A stretch of 33,447 bases of DNA from a virus. Under the pieces are notes generated by a model. That model was not told the origin of the DNA. It was given only the letters and a program-made list of their open reading frames with translations, and did no database searches. Positions 8,610 through 16,315 of the stretch are shown here, piece after piece (positions within the stretch are counted from its first letter, which is position 1; every line of letters begins with the position of its first letter). Location of the stretch: positions 1 to 33,447 of IMG/VR virus record IMGVR_UViG_3300001533_001131; one strand, written 5' to 3'. Position numbers and translations under genes: made by a program.

Positions 8610-9839
8610 ATGCTTAACCTTAGTTCAATAGATTTAATGAAAGATTATACCGGAGAAGATCCTTCTTACGGAAGTCCTAATGATATAACAAGAAAAGACC
8701 AACGAAAAGATAAGAAGTCAAGAAAATATCTTGATGATATACAAGAACATTATTGGGCTTTACAACGACAAATAGCACAAGAACAGGGAGAAGATGTAGA
8801 AGAAATTGACTTACAAAATATTCCTGATGATTATCTTAATCCATATTATGACGAGGAAGGTAACTTTAATTTTCAGAAAAAAGATGCTGTAAATTTATTG
8901 GATCAATTAACAGATAATTATTTAAACGAAGTAGAAAGCGGAGGATCAAATGTTACTCCTGATAATTTAATGAAAGAAGGTGCAAGTTCTATTGGATTAC
9001 CATATCAAGAACATTATGATAGTCAAACACCGGAAGTACAAGCAAGAATAGATGCAGAAAATGCTAAACTACCTCCTGAAGGAGCTACAACTGGAATAAC
9101 TAAAGATGGACAACGTGTAGTTGCCATAAGGGATGAAGAAGGAAATATAACAGGGTCTTTACCTATTGAAAATGTAAGCGAACAAACAAGTAATACTACT
9201 CCTAGTGATATTATGAAAGAAGATGGATTAGCAGATGGAGCAGTAATTGAAGGAAGTTTTAATGAAGCTTTTGGAAAAGCAAGGTCCGAAGGATTAAATA
9301 CATTTACATGGAATGGAAAATCTTATGGAACAGAATTAGCAAATGTCGAAGAAGATGAAGATGATGTATCTATTCCTGGTAAAAGGAGATTATCTCCAAT
9401 AAATTTAAAGAAAGCAGCAGATGAAACAATATTTGGAAAAGCAAAGGATGGACGATTAAATACAGTTTCAAAACAAGCAGAAAATGCTAAACTACCTCGT
9501 GAATATGGATTAGCAGATGGAGCAGAATTTGGAAAAGCAAGGACTGGACGATTAAATACAGTTTCAAAACAAGCTGAACGATTAAATACAGTTTCAAAAC
9601 AAGCAGAATTAGCAAATGTCGAAGAAGATGAAGATGATGTATCTATTCCTGGTAAAAGGAGATTAGCAGATGCATTTATTCCTGGTAAAAGGGGATTATC
9701 TCCAATAAATTTAAAGAAAGAAGCAGCTCCTAAAGCAGCAGATGAAACAATATTTGGAAAAGCAAAGGATGGACGATTAAATACAGTTTCAAAACGAGCA
9801 GAAAAAGCAAATGTCGAAGAAGATGGATATTCCTGGTAA
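8610..9839 (+). CDS. Repeat-bearing head-region protein, frame-broken at its 3' end
   Basis: The frame encodes 409 residues. Residues 1-205 are unique and acidic. A motif with key residues AFGKARSEGLNTFTWNGKSY (about 221-240) follows; short F-x-x-A-R...F-x-W-x-G-K-x-Y motifs recur, as I recall, in structural proteins of Bacteroidota phages. From about 240 on the protein is a mosaic of repeated segments (VEEDEDDVSIPGKRRL, FGKAKDGRLNTVSKQAE, SPINLKK). The frame stops at GYSW after a repeat junction that shifts the frame, while similar repeats and an apparent natural C-terminus continue downstream in other frames. Its place between portal and scaffold suggests a head or internal virion component; function is not recognised. 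The reading frame should not be trusted past about 9820 without reads. Confidence 0.7.
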   Translation: MLNLSSIDLMKDYTGEDPSYGSPNDITRKDQRKDKKSRKYLDDIQEHYWALQRQIAQEQGEDVEEIDLQNIPDDYLNPYYDEEGNFNFQKKDAVNLLDQLTDNYLNEVESGGSNVTPDNLMKEGASSIGLPYQEHYDSQTPEVQARIDAENAKLPPEGATTGITKDGQRVVAIRDEEGNITGSLPIENVSEQTSNTTPSDIMKEDGLADGAVIEGSFNEAFGKARSEGLNTFTWNGKSYGTELANVEEDEDDVSIPGKRRLSPINLKKAADETIFGKAKDGRLNTVSKQAENAKLPREYGLADGAEFGKARTGRLNTVSKQAERLNTVSKQAELANVEEDEDDVSIPGKRRLADAFIPGKRGLSPINLKKEAAPKAADETIFGKAKDGRLNTVSKRAEKANVEEDGYSW

Positions 9840-10017
9840 AAGGGGATTAGCAGATGCATTTATTCCTGGTAAAAGGGGATTATCTCCAATAAATTTAATG
9901 AAAGAAGCAGCTCCTAAAGCAGCCAGCTCCTAAAGCAGCAGATGAAGCAGCAGATGAAACAATATTTGGAAAAGCAAAGGATGGACGATTAAATACAGTT
10001 TCAAAACAAGCAGAAAA
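9331..10017 (+). repeat. Patchwork array of near-exact direct repeats
   Basis: Directly readable copies: 9331-9392 equals 9604-9665 (62 bp, offset 273). 9411-9484 recurs at 9732-9805 (offset 321, one mismatch), and its part 9414-9484 recurs exactly at 9947-10017 (offset 533). 9661-9738 recurs at 9845-9922 (offset 184, one mismatch). 9549-9578 is followed by a tandem 30-bp copy at 9579-9608 with one mismatch. Short stretches also match single-copy upstream sequence: 9054-9075 with 9477-9498, 9223-9243 with 9505-9525, and 9270-9284 with 9528-9542. Offsets 30, 273 and 321 preserve frame; 184 and 533 do not. Confidence 0.92.
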
Positions 10018-10126
10018 AGATTGGAATTGGGATGACATAAAAGAAGAATATCAAAAAGTGGGAATAAATACTCTTGAAGAGTTTAAAAAATTCTTCGCTT
10101 ATATTAAAGGAGAAATTAATGGATAA
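9840..10126 (+). pseudogene. Out-of-frame 3' remainder of the repeat-bearing gene
   Basis: After the stop at 9839, repeat-type coding continues in a second frame (PGKRGLSPINLMKEAAPKAA, stopping at 9931-9933). It then continues in a third frame open from 9902 to TAA at 10124-10126. The last frame has no ATG and ends with unique sequence, DWNWDDIKEEYQKVGINTL then EEFKKFFAYIKGEING, which looks like the natural C-terminus of the 8610 gene. Two frame changes, near 9826 and near 9925 where CAGCTCCTAAAGCAGC is partly duplicated, separate it from the start. It is either a decayed 3' end or a repeat-assembly error. Confidence 0.65.
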
Positions 10127-10205
10127 GCCAATTAATGATAGACAATTATATCGTGATCCTAAAGGAATTCAGATATTTTCAAATGCATTACCAACTAATT
10201 TTTAA
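10119..10205 (+). CDS. Small ORF, 28 residues (first copy of a duplicated segment)
   Basis: The ATG overlaps the stop of the preceding frame (ATGGATAA), the arrangement expected for translational coupling. The 28 residues begin MDKPINDRQLYRDPKGIQIF and end NALPTNF. I do not recognise it. The same 16-18 residue ending appears again in the next small ORF because of the 149-bp duplication. Preservation of the reading frame in both copies hints that this ending was coding before the duplication, but 28 residues is weak evidence. Confidence 0.4.
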   Translation: MDKPINDRQLYRDPKGIQIFSNALPTNF

Positions 10206-10285
10206 CAAATAAAAAAAAGGAAAAGATGAAAAAGAACAATTTATTACAAAGGTTACTAGGAATTTATTTATTTACTGTAGTAGAA
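10137..10285 (+). repeat. Copy 1 of a 149-bp tandem duplication
   Basis: Bases 10137-10285 are repeated immediately at 10286-10434 with about four substitutions (TT to CC at 10147-10148 against 10296-10297, and two single changes near 10178 and 10190 in copy 1). The unit holds the end of a small ORF, an A-rich leader with AAGG, the ATG, and the first 20 codons of the next gene. Confidence 0.95.
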
Positions 10286-10354
10286 GATAGACAACCATAT
10301 CGTGATCCTAAAGGAATTCAGATATTTGCAAATGCATCACCAACTAATTTTTAA
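10226..10354 (+). CDS. Chimeric small ORF, 42 residues, created by tandem duplication
   Basis: The first 20 residues (MKKNNLLQRLLGIYLFTVVE) are identical to the N-terminus of the scaffold-like protein starting at 10375. The remainder (DRQPYRDPKGIQIF, ending NASPTNF) matches the end of the small ORF at 10119. The junction falls exactly at the boundary of the 149-bp duplication, so the ORF is a by-product of that event. It retains the same leader as the downstream gene and could be translated as a short hydrophobic-headed peptide. A function is not implied. Confidence 0.45.
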   Translation: MKKNNLLQRLLGIYLFTVVEDRQPYRDPKGIQIFANASPTNF

Positions 10355-10434
10355 CAAATAAAAAAAAGGAAAAGATGAAAAAGAACAATTTATTACAAAG
10401 GTTACTAGGAATTTATTTATTTACTGTAGTAGAA
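10286..10434 (+). repeat. Copy 2 of the 149-bp tandem duplication
   Basis: This is the second copy, directly adjacent to copy 1. It supplies the leader and the first 20 codons of the intact downstream gene at 10375, and after 10434 the sequence runs into that gene's unique part (CCCGATCCTGAA). Confidence 0.95.
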
Positions 10435-11415
10435 CCCGATCCTGAACATATTCCTACACAGCAAGAAATATTAGCTGAAATGGAAGCAAGAGGAACAGGA
10501 GATGATGGAGAAGGAGACTCTTCTGGAGGAAGTCCAACTACTCCTGAAACAAAAGCAGAACTTGATGATTATATTGCAGAATTTAAGAGTAAAATGCCTG
10601 AAGATTATAAATTACCTGAATTTATAGAAAAAGGTGTTGATAAAGATGGTAACAAATTAACTGTAAAAGAAAAATTTGATTTCCTAACTTCTGAAATAGT
10701 TAAAGCTACACAACCAAAAGATCCTTTTATTTCTGCATATACAAATGCACAGAAAGAAAGAAAAGGTATGGAGTTTTTAGAACAAAGTACAGAACTTATA
10801 AGTGCTTTAAAACAAGATAATAAAACCTTTTATCGTCAATGGTTAATAGCAAACAAAGGTAAAAGTGATGAAAATCCTAATGGTATTTCAGTAGAAGAAA
10901 TTGATGAATACATAGATAAATTTAATACTATTGATTTAGAGGAAAAAGTTATTCCTTTAAAACAAAAATACAAACAACGGTTAGATGCTTATTTTTCTAA
11001 ACAATCAGAACAAAAGGAAGGATTAACTCAAAAGCAACTTGAAAAAATCAATGCGGATAATTTGAAGTTTATTGAACCTTATGTTGAGACTGTAAAGAAA
11101 AATGAATTATCTATTCCTTTTTCAAGTGATTTGAAAGAATCATATTTGAAAGAAATACCTCAACTTATTACCAAAGATAGCAATTTTCAAAATGAAGTAG
11201 AGCGTTATCTTAATAAAGATGAGAATATGTTAAAAGTGTTGCCGTACATTTGGATGGCAATGAAAGGACAGGAAGCCAAAGTTTTTACATCTATTAAAGA
11301 ATCTTCAAAGCAAAATGCTTTAGATAAGTTGTTCCCGGAAGATGAACCCGGTGGAGCAGCAGGAAGTCCTAAAAAAGTAGATGTAGCAAAACTATTAAGG
11401 CCAGATTATCAATAG
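10375..11415 (+). CDS. Probable scaffold-like protein upstream of the major capsid protein
   Basis: This 346-residue protein lies between portal and MCP, the usual scaffold position. A hydrophobic N-terminus (LLQRLLGIYLFTVV) is followed by an acidic Gly/Ser-rich linker (about 40-60). Then comes a long, charged, probably helical body, and a short C-terminal tail (VDVAKLLRPDYQ). High helicity, high charge and low complexity fit a scaffold or a prohead-internal protein that is later released or cleaved, but no family motif proves it. The first 20 codons lie in copy 2 of the 149-bp duplication. The stop is TAG, with an in-frame TAA four codons later. Confidence 0.6.
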   Translation: MKKNNLLQRLLGIYLFTVVEPDPEHIPTQQEILAEMEARGTGDDGEGDSSGGSPTTPETKAELDDYIAEFKSKMPEDYKLPEFIEKGVDKDGNKLTVKEKFDFLTSEIVKATQPKDPFISAYTNAQKERKGMEFLEQSTELISALKQDNKTFYRQWLIANKGKSDENPNGISVEEIDEYIDKFNTIDLEEKVIPLKQKYKQRLDAYFSKQSEQKEGLTQKQLEKINADNLKFIEPYVETVKKNELSIPFSSDLKESYLKEIPQLITKDSNFQNEVERYLNKDENMLKVLPYIWMAMKGQEAKVFTSIKESSKQNALDKLFPEDEPGGAAGSPKKVDVAKLLRPDYQ

Positions 11416-11442
11416 GATAGTTTAATTTAAAAAATAAAAAAA

Positions 11443-12912
11443 ATGATTTTATTACCCGGACAAAAAGTAACCGTTGCTCACGAAAGTGTGAGTGATCAAA
11501 TGTTGATGCAGTTTGGCTTATTACAGCCTGATTTCATTCCAACAATTATGAGATTATACAAGAACGAAATAAGCCCTCTTATATCTATTTTAGATATGAA
11601 AGGTGCTAAAACGCAAGGTATTAATTTCTCAACTAATGATGGTAATTATAGAACCGTAGGTTCTAACCATGTTCAATTTAAAACTGATGCACCAGAGATT
11701 ACTAAATTTAGATTTGCTAATAACTCTAGTGGAAAGTCTTTCGTTTCATATGCTTATCCAAGTAAGCCCGGATATAAACAAACAGAATTTTCTATTTGGG
11801 TAGATTCAAATTGGGCAGGATATAAAGAAGTAATTGAATTGGGAGATAACAAAACACAATTATATGTAATTGATGACCCTAAAGATGAAGGCGGAGTTAC
11901 TCGTTTACTTGTTAAATTAGTAACTAAAGATCCAGAAGAATACGTTGATGTTAATTTGTTAATGGCAAATTCAGAAGCGAATACTGTAATGAATATGCAT
12001 GAACAAGACTTTTCTGAAAGAAGTACTGAAAAGTACATTTTTGGTGGTTTTGCAGATGCTTATTTAAGTCTTCAAAGATTTAAGTATTCATGGAGTGGTA
12101 CTGCTGCTGCTAAAATTAAAAATGGTAAGGTAACCGGAAAATTTGTTTTACATCAGGGAGAAAAAACTTTCTTAACAGAAGCAGAATATCTTATGATGAA
12201 AAGAGCAGCTGAGTACCTAGAATATCAAATGATGTGGGGAAAAGGAACTGTTTCTGAAAGCACTAAAAAAGTTATCCTACACGATAAACAAGGTCGTGAA
12301 GTATTAGCAGGAGATGGTATTATGAATGCTAATGGTGGCCCTATTGAAATTCCTCAAAATCAAGGATGGACTGAAAAATTCTTAGATAATACATTGACTA
12401 ATATCGACCAGTATATTACTAATGATAGTAATGGGAAAAGAGAAGTAGCAATGTTTATGGCCCCTAAATCTTATTTATCTTTCCAAAGGTTAATGAGAAA
12501 ATTTGGTGTTACTATGAATGCCAATATTGAAGGAAGTGGATCTGAAAAAGGTATTAATGATACCTATAGTTATTATGAATTAGACGGTATTAGATTAATC
12601 CCTAATAAGCATAGGAATTTTTCTAGTGTAAATCGTCCAGGGATTCCGTTGGTTGATGGAACTTATAATAACGATTGGGAATCTATTATGCTACCAATAG
12701 GAGAAACAGCTAATGGTATGAAGAATTTTGAATTAATCCAGTTACGACCTTCAGCAGAAGGAACGGTAGCAGGTATTGATATGAAAGGAAATATTTCTTC
12801 TTCTGTTGATGGAAGCTCTAAGCATATCTTATTCCAAAATGGAATTATTGCAAGAGCAAGATGTTTCCGAATCTTCAGACCAGTAAGCGGATCTCAAATT
12901 GTAAGTTATTAA
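11443..12912 (+). CDS. Major capsid protein (HK97-fold, crAss type)
   Basis: This 489-residue protein has the length expected for crAss-like major capsid proteins and follows a scaffold-like gene. It opens MILLPGQKVTVAHESVSDQM, has a long beta-rich body with a probable E-loop and A-domain, and ends in an arginine-containing beta segment (ARCFRIFRPVSGSQIVSY). It is not visibly preceded by a protease-cleaved delta domain; the upstream gene probably supplies scaffolding. The leader ATTTAAAAAATAAAAAAA before the ATG is the A-rich type seen throughout. The assignment is by length, composition, position and general resemblance. Confidence 0.82.
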   Translation: MILLPGQKVTVAHESVSDQMLMQFGLLQPDFIPTIMRLYKNEISPLISILDMKGAKTQGINFSTNDGNYRTVGSNHVQFKTDAPEITKFRFANNSSGKSFVSYAYPSKPGYKQTEFSIWVDSNWAGYKEVIELGDNKTQLYVIDDPKDEGGVTRLLVKLVTKDPEEYVDVNLLMANSEANTVMNMHEQDFSERSTEKYIFGGFADAYLSLQRFKYSWSGTAAAKIKNGKVTGKFVLHQGEKTFLTEAEYLMMKRAAEYLEYQMMWGKGTVSESTKKVILHDKQGREVLAGDGIMNANGGPIEIPQNQGWTEKFLDNTLTNIDQYITNDSNGKREVAMFMAPKSYLSFQRLMRKFGVTMNANIEGSGSEKGINDTYSYYELDGIRLIPNKHRNFSSVNRPGIPLVDGTYNNDWESIMLPIGETANGMKNFELIQLRPSAEGTVAGIDMKGNISSSVDGSSKHILFQNGIIARARCFRIFRPVSGSQIVSY

Positions 12913-12930
12913 TCATTTAAAAAATAAAAA

Positions 12931-14004
12931 ATGACACATAAGGAATTAATAGAGAAATTAGGTACAGGTAGAGTACAGCTAGTATCACGTAATAAGGTTT
13001 ATATGACTTCTCCTTATTATGTGATGCCAGCACCTTTAGGTGATGGTTCTTTTGAAACAGGACAACATCAGAAAAGTGGTAATGATATATTTTTAACTAA
13101 GGAAGAAATGCTTGGAGAAAAAGCCTTATCAGAGGAAAAAGAAAAAGCATTTCCTTATGTTATTAATCCAACAGACACTTTTATATATAAACATATGGAA
13201 GAATTTGATTTGGATAGTTATATTTCTAGGGCTAAATTAATACTCTTATTATACACAGGAGTTGTTGCTCTTAATACAAAGGAATATAATCCATCAAAAC
13301 ATAAGTTTTTACTTAAAAGTGATTATGTTGAAGATAAGATTATCATTGAAGATGCTGATAAAGAATATGAAGCAATGAAGCTTATTATGGATAGTAATGC
13401 AGAGAAAAGATTAGAAATAGCCTTTTTATTAAATTACTATTCTCCAGAGTTCCATATTCCTAATCCTGATAAATTAAAAGATGGCAGCATAAGAGCAGCT
13501 TTGATTAAAGCAGTTAAAACAGATCCTAATGCAATTCTAATGACACAAAGAGGAGATGTTGAGAACCGTAAAATCAAGTATTTAATCATGAAGCTTGTTG
13601 CTAAAGAAGTTATCACTAGAGAAGGTATGGATTTTATCTTTAATAATACTGTCTTAGGAAGTAGTATTGATAATGTGGTTACCTATGCTAAAGATCCACG
13701 TAATGAACTAACATTACAGAAATGGATTAATGCAATAGATAATCCACCTATTAGCAATATCAAAAAAACAGTAAGTGAAAAAGATGAAACTATGAATGCT
13801 ACTAGTTATGTAGAAAAAATTCAAGCATATTTGTTTGAAAAAAATATAGAAAAAGCACAGGAAGTTTATGAAAAAGGAGTAAAGGCAAATGTTAAATATC
13901 CTAAGTTTTTGGCTTTGAAAAAAGCAATTGAAGCTTTGGAAGATGAACTAGCCAATGGTGGAAAGTCTGACGATCCACATACTCCTAAAGGAGATAAAAA
14001 ATAA
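12931..14004 (+). CDS. Head-associated hypothetical protein downstream of MCP
   Basis: This 357-residue protein is not recognised by motif. The N-terminal ~60 residues are beta-rich (VQLVSRNKVYMTSPYYVMPA), the middle is helical and charged (about 90-260), and the C-terminus is a Lys/Glu-rich helix ending in a Gly/Ser/Asp-rich tail. No signal peptide or membrane segment is seen. Conserved placement directly after MCP suggests a capsid-associated or head-completion protein. It is followed six bases later by a probable ring protein. Confidence 0.6.
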   Translation: MTHKELIEKLGTGRVQLVSRNKVYMTSPYYVMPAPLGDGSFETGQHQKSGNDIFLTKEEMLGEKALSEEKEKAFPYVINPTDTFIYKHMEEFDLDSYISRAKLILLLYTGVVALNTKEYNPSKHKFLLKSDYVEDKIIIEDADKEYEAMKLIMDSNAEKRLEIAFLLNYYSPEFHIPNPDKLKDGSIRAALIKAVKTDPNAILMTQRGDVENRKIKYLIMKLVAKEVITREGMDFIFNNTVLGSSIDNVVTYAKDPRNELTLQKWINAIDNPPISNIKKTVSEKDETMNATSYVEKIQAYLFEKNIEKAQEVYEKGVKANVKYPKFLALKKAIEALEDELANGGKSDDPHTPKGDKK

Positions 14005-14010
14005 TAAATT

Positions 14011-14793
14011 ATGATATTAACGACTAGGGACTTATATAATGCATTTTTAGACGGTATAAAGAAAAGTTATACCGGAACTGTTATTCCTGCTGTTTTCAAT
14101 CGTATAATTAATGATTGGGGGCAAGATGAGTGGGTTAAACAGAATGCATTAGCAATAGAACTAAATCAAAAGCAAATAGATGATTTATCATTTTTAAGAA
14201 TTGCTACTGATGGTTCTATGATATATGAGGGTAATATTCTTTATCCTTTAATTCCTGTATCGTTAAATCAATTTCTCCTGCCTGAAGAAACTTTTGTTTT
14301 AAATAATACACAAGGAGTAACGCAAACATACCCTCGTTATATGAGAACGCTTAATGCGATGTTTAAGATTACTTATGTTGATAATGAGTGTGATTTGACT
14401 GGTGTAAGCGATTGGTTGGATGCTAAAATTATGCGGTCCGACCAACGCTCTCATCGTTTAAAATCTCCTTATAGAAAACCTAAAGATTCAAGGTTGTATT
14501 ATGAAAAGATAAGAGATAGAATAAGGCTCATAACAGGAACATCTTCTTATGCACATTCGTTAAGATTAGAATATTTAAGGTATCCTAAAAGGATTTTCTT
14601 TGATGTTTTACACCCTGACGATGCAAGTAATCCAAATTATACTCCTGGAGTAGGAAGTGTAAATTGTGAATTTCCTCCTACGTTACGAAAAGAAATAGTA
14701 GATATTGCTGTTCGTGTATATTTGGAAAGAGTTAAAGAAGAAAGATACCAATCATTTCTTAATGAAGAAGTGATAAGACAACAGGGAAGATAA
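14011..14793 (+). CDS. Putative portal-proximal ring (head-tail connector) protein
   Basis: This 260-residue protein begins with a helical segment (TTRDLYNAFLDGIKKSYTGT). It carries an Arg/Asp-rich stretch (MRSDQRSHRLKSPYRKPKDS, about 146-165) followed by beta strands (IRLITGTSS, LRLEYLRYPKRIFFD). The final helices (LRKEIVDIAVRVYLER, about 224-244) resemble the C-terminal helices of small connector proteins. I recall similar sequence arrangements in crAss-like ring proteins, but the assignment is by general resemblance and synteny. It would sit below the portal in the short tail. Confidence 0.6.
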   Translation: MILTTRDLYNAFLDGIKKSYTGTVIPAVFNRIINDWGQDEWVKQNALAIELNQKQIDDLSFLRIATDGSMIYEGNILYPLIPVSLNQFLLPEETFVLNNTQGVTQTYPRYMRTLNAMFKITYVDNECDLTGVSDWLDAKIMRSDQRSHRLKSPYRKPKDSRLYYEKIRDRIRLITGTSSYAHSLRLEYLRYPKRIFFDVLHPDDASNPNYTPGVGSVNCEFPPTLRKEIVDIAVRVYLERVKEERYQSFLNEEVIRQQGR

Positions 14794-14814
14794 TAAATTT
14801 AAAAAAATAAAATT

Positions 14815-16242
14815 ATGCAAAATTTACGTTATCCTGTAAAAAGGATTTTAATTAACAGCTTAACAGTAGATGATCTAGGATTATTTACTGATGGAGATTC
14901 TTTAAATCATTTAATCTTTAAAGAAGCTGGAGTAGAAATGGTCGATGATGGAAGTGGTACTTACGCTTCTGTTATTAAAGATTGTGTTTTTTACGGTTCT
15001 ACAACTTCTGTAGTTATTGTATTAAACCCTGAATGCCCTTGTGAAGAATGTGATTACCAGTATGGCTTTTCAATTAAAGAGAAGAAGCAACATCCTGGAG
15101 TAAGAGATTATGATTACATTCCTCGAATGAACAGTTACGAAGGTGTTATTGATAGCATTGAGTGTTCTGGTGGTTATATTACCGATGCTCAAAAATTAAT
15201 CATGGAAAATACACTTTTAACACAAATGAAAGATTCTGAAATGGAACATTCTTTCACAGAAGGAAGAAGGTTTTATAAGGTTACAGATGATGATAACAGT
15301 GATGATTCTGTAGTTGTTATTACAGATGAAAATGGTATAGCAACAACTGTAACAGCAGATGCTAACGCAGCAAATCAATTAGTAGATAAAATTAATGATG
15401 ATGCAACAGTATCTGATTATGTTTTTGCTTTTGCAACAGCAGAAGATGAAGTATTTATTACTTCTGTAGATGCAGGTTATCTGTTTACTGTAGCAGCTAC
15501 AACTGATACAACTATTGTTGAAAGAGGTATTTGGGTAACTGCAAAAAGAGATAGTTATGGATATGCTACAACTCAATTTGATATTGAAATATCAAGTTCT
15601 TTTGCTACTGTGAAAGGTTTAACTTTTTATAAGTTAGATGCTAGTGGTGCGTTTGGAGTAAATCAAGGAACATTATTTACTTATGCTCTTAATGGATCTG
15701 TAACTACAACTACTATTGCAGGTGCTGCAATTGCCAATGTTGTTACAAATTTATCTGCTGTTACCGGAGTTTATGCTCGTAGAGATGGTGCTGCCGGAGA
15801 TAACATTTATGTTTATCAACAAAATACATTGTCTGATATGATATATAAACCTCTTAATACAGGAACAATAACAATTACTGATGATTTCAACAAGTTTGGA
15901 AGATTCCCTGCGTTAACTGGGGCAGATGTATTTAGAGAATTTGCTTTGATTAAAAATCAAGGATGCTTATCTCCATTAGTATATTTAGATCAAGTTAATC
16001 CTGAAGATGAATATTGTAAATATGTCTTTAATGTAAATCAAAAGAATTTACCTGCTCAACATGGAGCAAGTCATAGAGATAATTATTTACAAGAAGTACA
16101 TTTGTATGTTAAAAAAGACAAGTTAAAAACTGACTTGTGGGATGCAACCAACTATATGTATGATAATAGTGATGCAGCATATACTGCTGATACAACTATT
16201 GACGAGTTAATCTTAGCATGGTGTGGTACTAATCCTGCTTAA
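14815..16242 (+). CDS. Structural protein with two tandem beta-rich repeats
   Basis: This is a 475-residue protein. The N-terminal ~140 residues include a cysteine cluster (ECPCEECDYQYGF). Residues about 153-240 (starting FYKVTD) and 271-355 (starting FYKLDA) share a layout of beta strand, helix (ANQLVDKI / IANVVTNL), strand, then a TITV-type strand, and look like an internal duplication. The C-terminal ~120 residues resume the N-terminal style (DVFREFALIKNQGCLSPLVY). This suggests a core fold with an inserted duplicated module. It could be a capsid auxiliary, decoration or tail component. A strong terminator follows directly. Confidence 0.6.
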   Translation: MQNLRYPVKRILINSLTVDDLGLFTDGDSLNHLIFKEAGVEMVDDGSGTYASVIKDCVFYGSTTSVVIVLNPECPCEECDYQYGFSIKEKKQHPGVRDYDYIPRMNSYEGVIDSIECSGGYITDAQKLIMENTLLTQMKDSEMEHSFTEGRRFYKVTDDDNSDDSVVVITDENGIATTVTADANAANQLVDKINDDATVSDYVFAFATAEDEVFITSVDAGYLFTVAATTDTTIVERGIWVTAKRDSYGYATTQFDIEISSSFATVKGLTFYKLDASGAFGVNQGTLFTYALNGSVTTTTIAGAAIANVVTNLSAVTGVYARRDGAAGDNIYVYQQNTLSDMIYKPLNTGTITITDDFNKFGRFPALTGADVFREFALIKNQGCLSPLVYLDQVNPEDEYCKYVFNVNQKNLPAQHGASHRDNYLQEVHLYVKKDKLKTDLWDATNYMYDNSDAAYTADTTIDELILAWCGTNPA

Positions 16243-16263
16243 TAATCTTTGTTCATTTGCTTT

Positions 16264-16301
16264 AAGGGTGGTAAGTTTTTATACTGCCACCCTTTTTTTT
16301 T
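16264..16301 (+). terminator. Rho-independent terminator
   Basis: AAGGGTGG (16264-16271) pairs with CCACCCTT (16287-16294) across a 15-base loop, followed by a T run to 16301. The stem is perfect, GC-rich against a very AT-rich background, and lies 21 bases after the stop of the preceding gene. It should end or reduce transcription of the head genes before the 16316 gene, which begins only 14 bases downstream. Confidence 0.88.
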
Positions 16302-16315
16302 AAAACATTAATACA

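Noticed and set aside
9331-10017. Diversity-generating retroelement target
   Set aside because: Some repeats could suggest a variable/template pair, but no reverse transcriptase is visible in the window, and the few mismatches between copies are not adenine-specific.
9331-10017. CRISPR array
   Set aside because: Repeats are of unequal length, not evenly spaced, coding, and without unique spacers of constant size.
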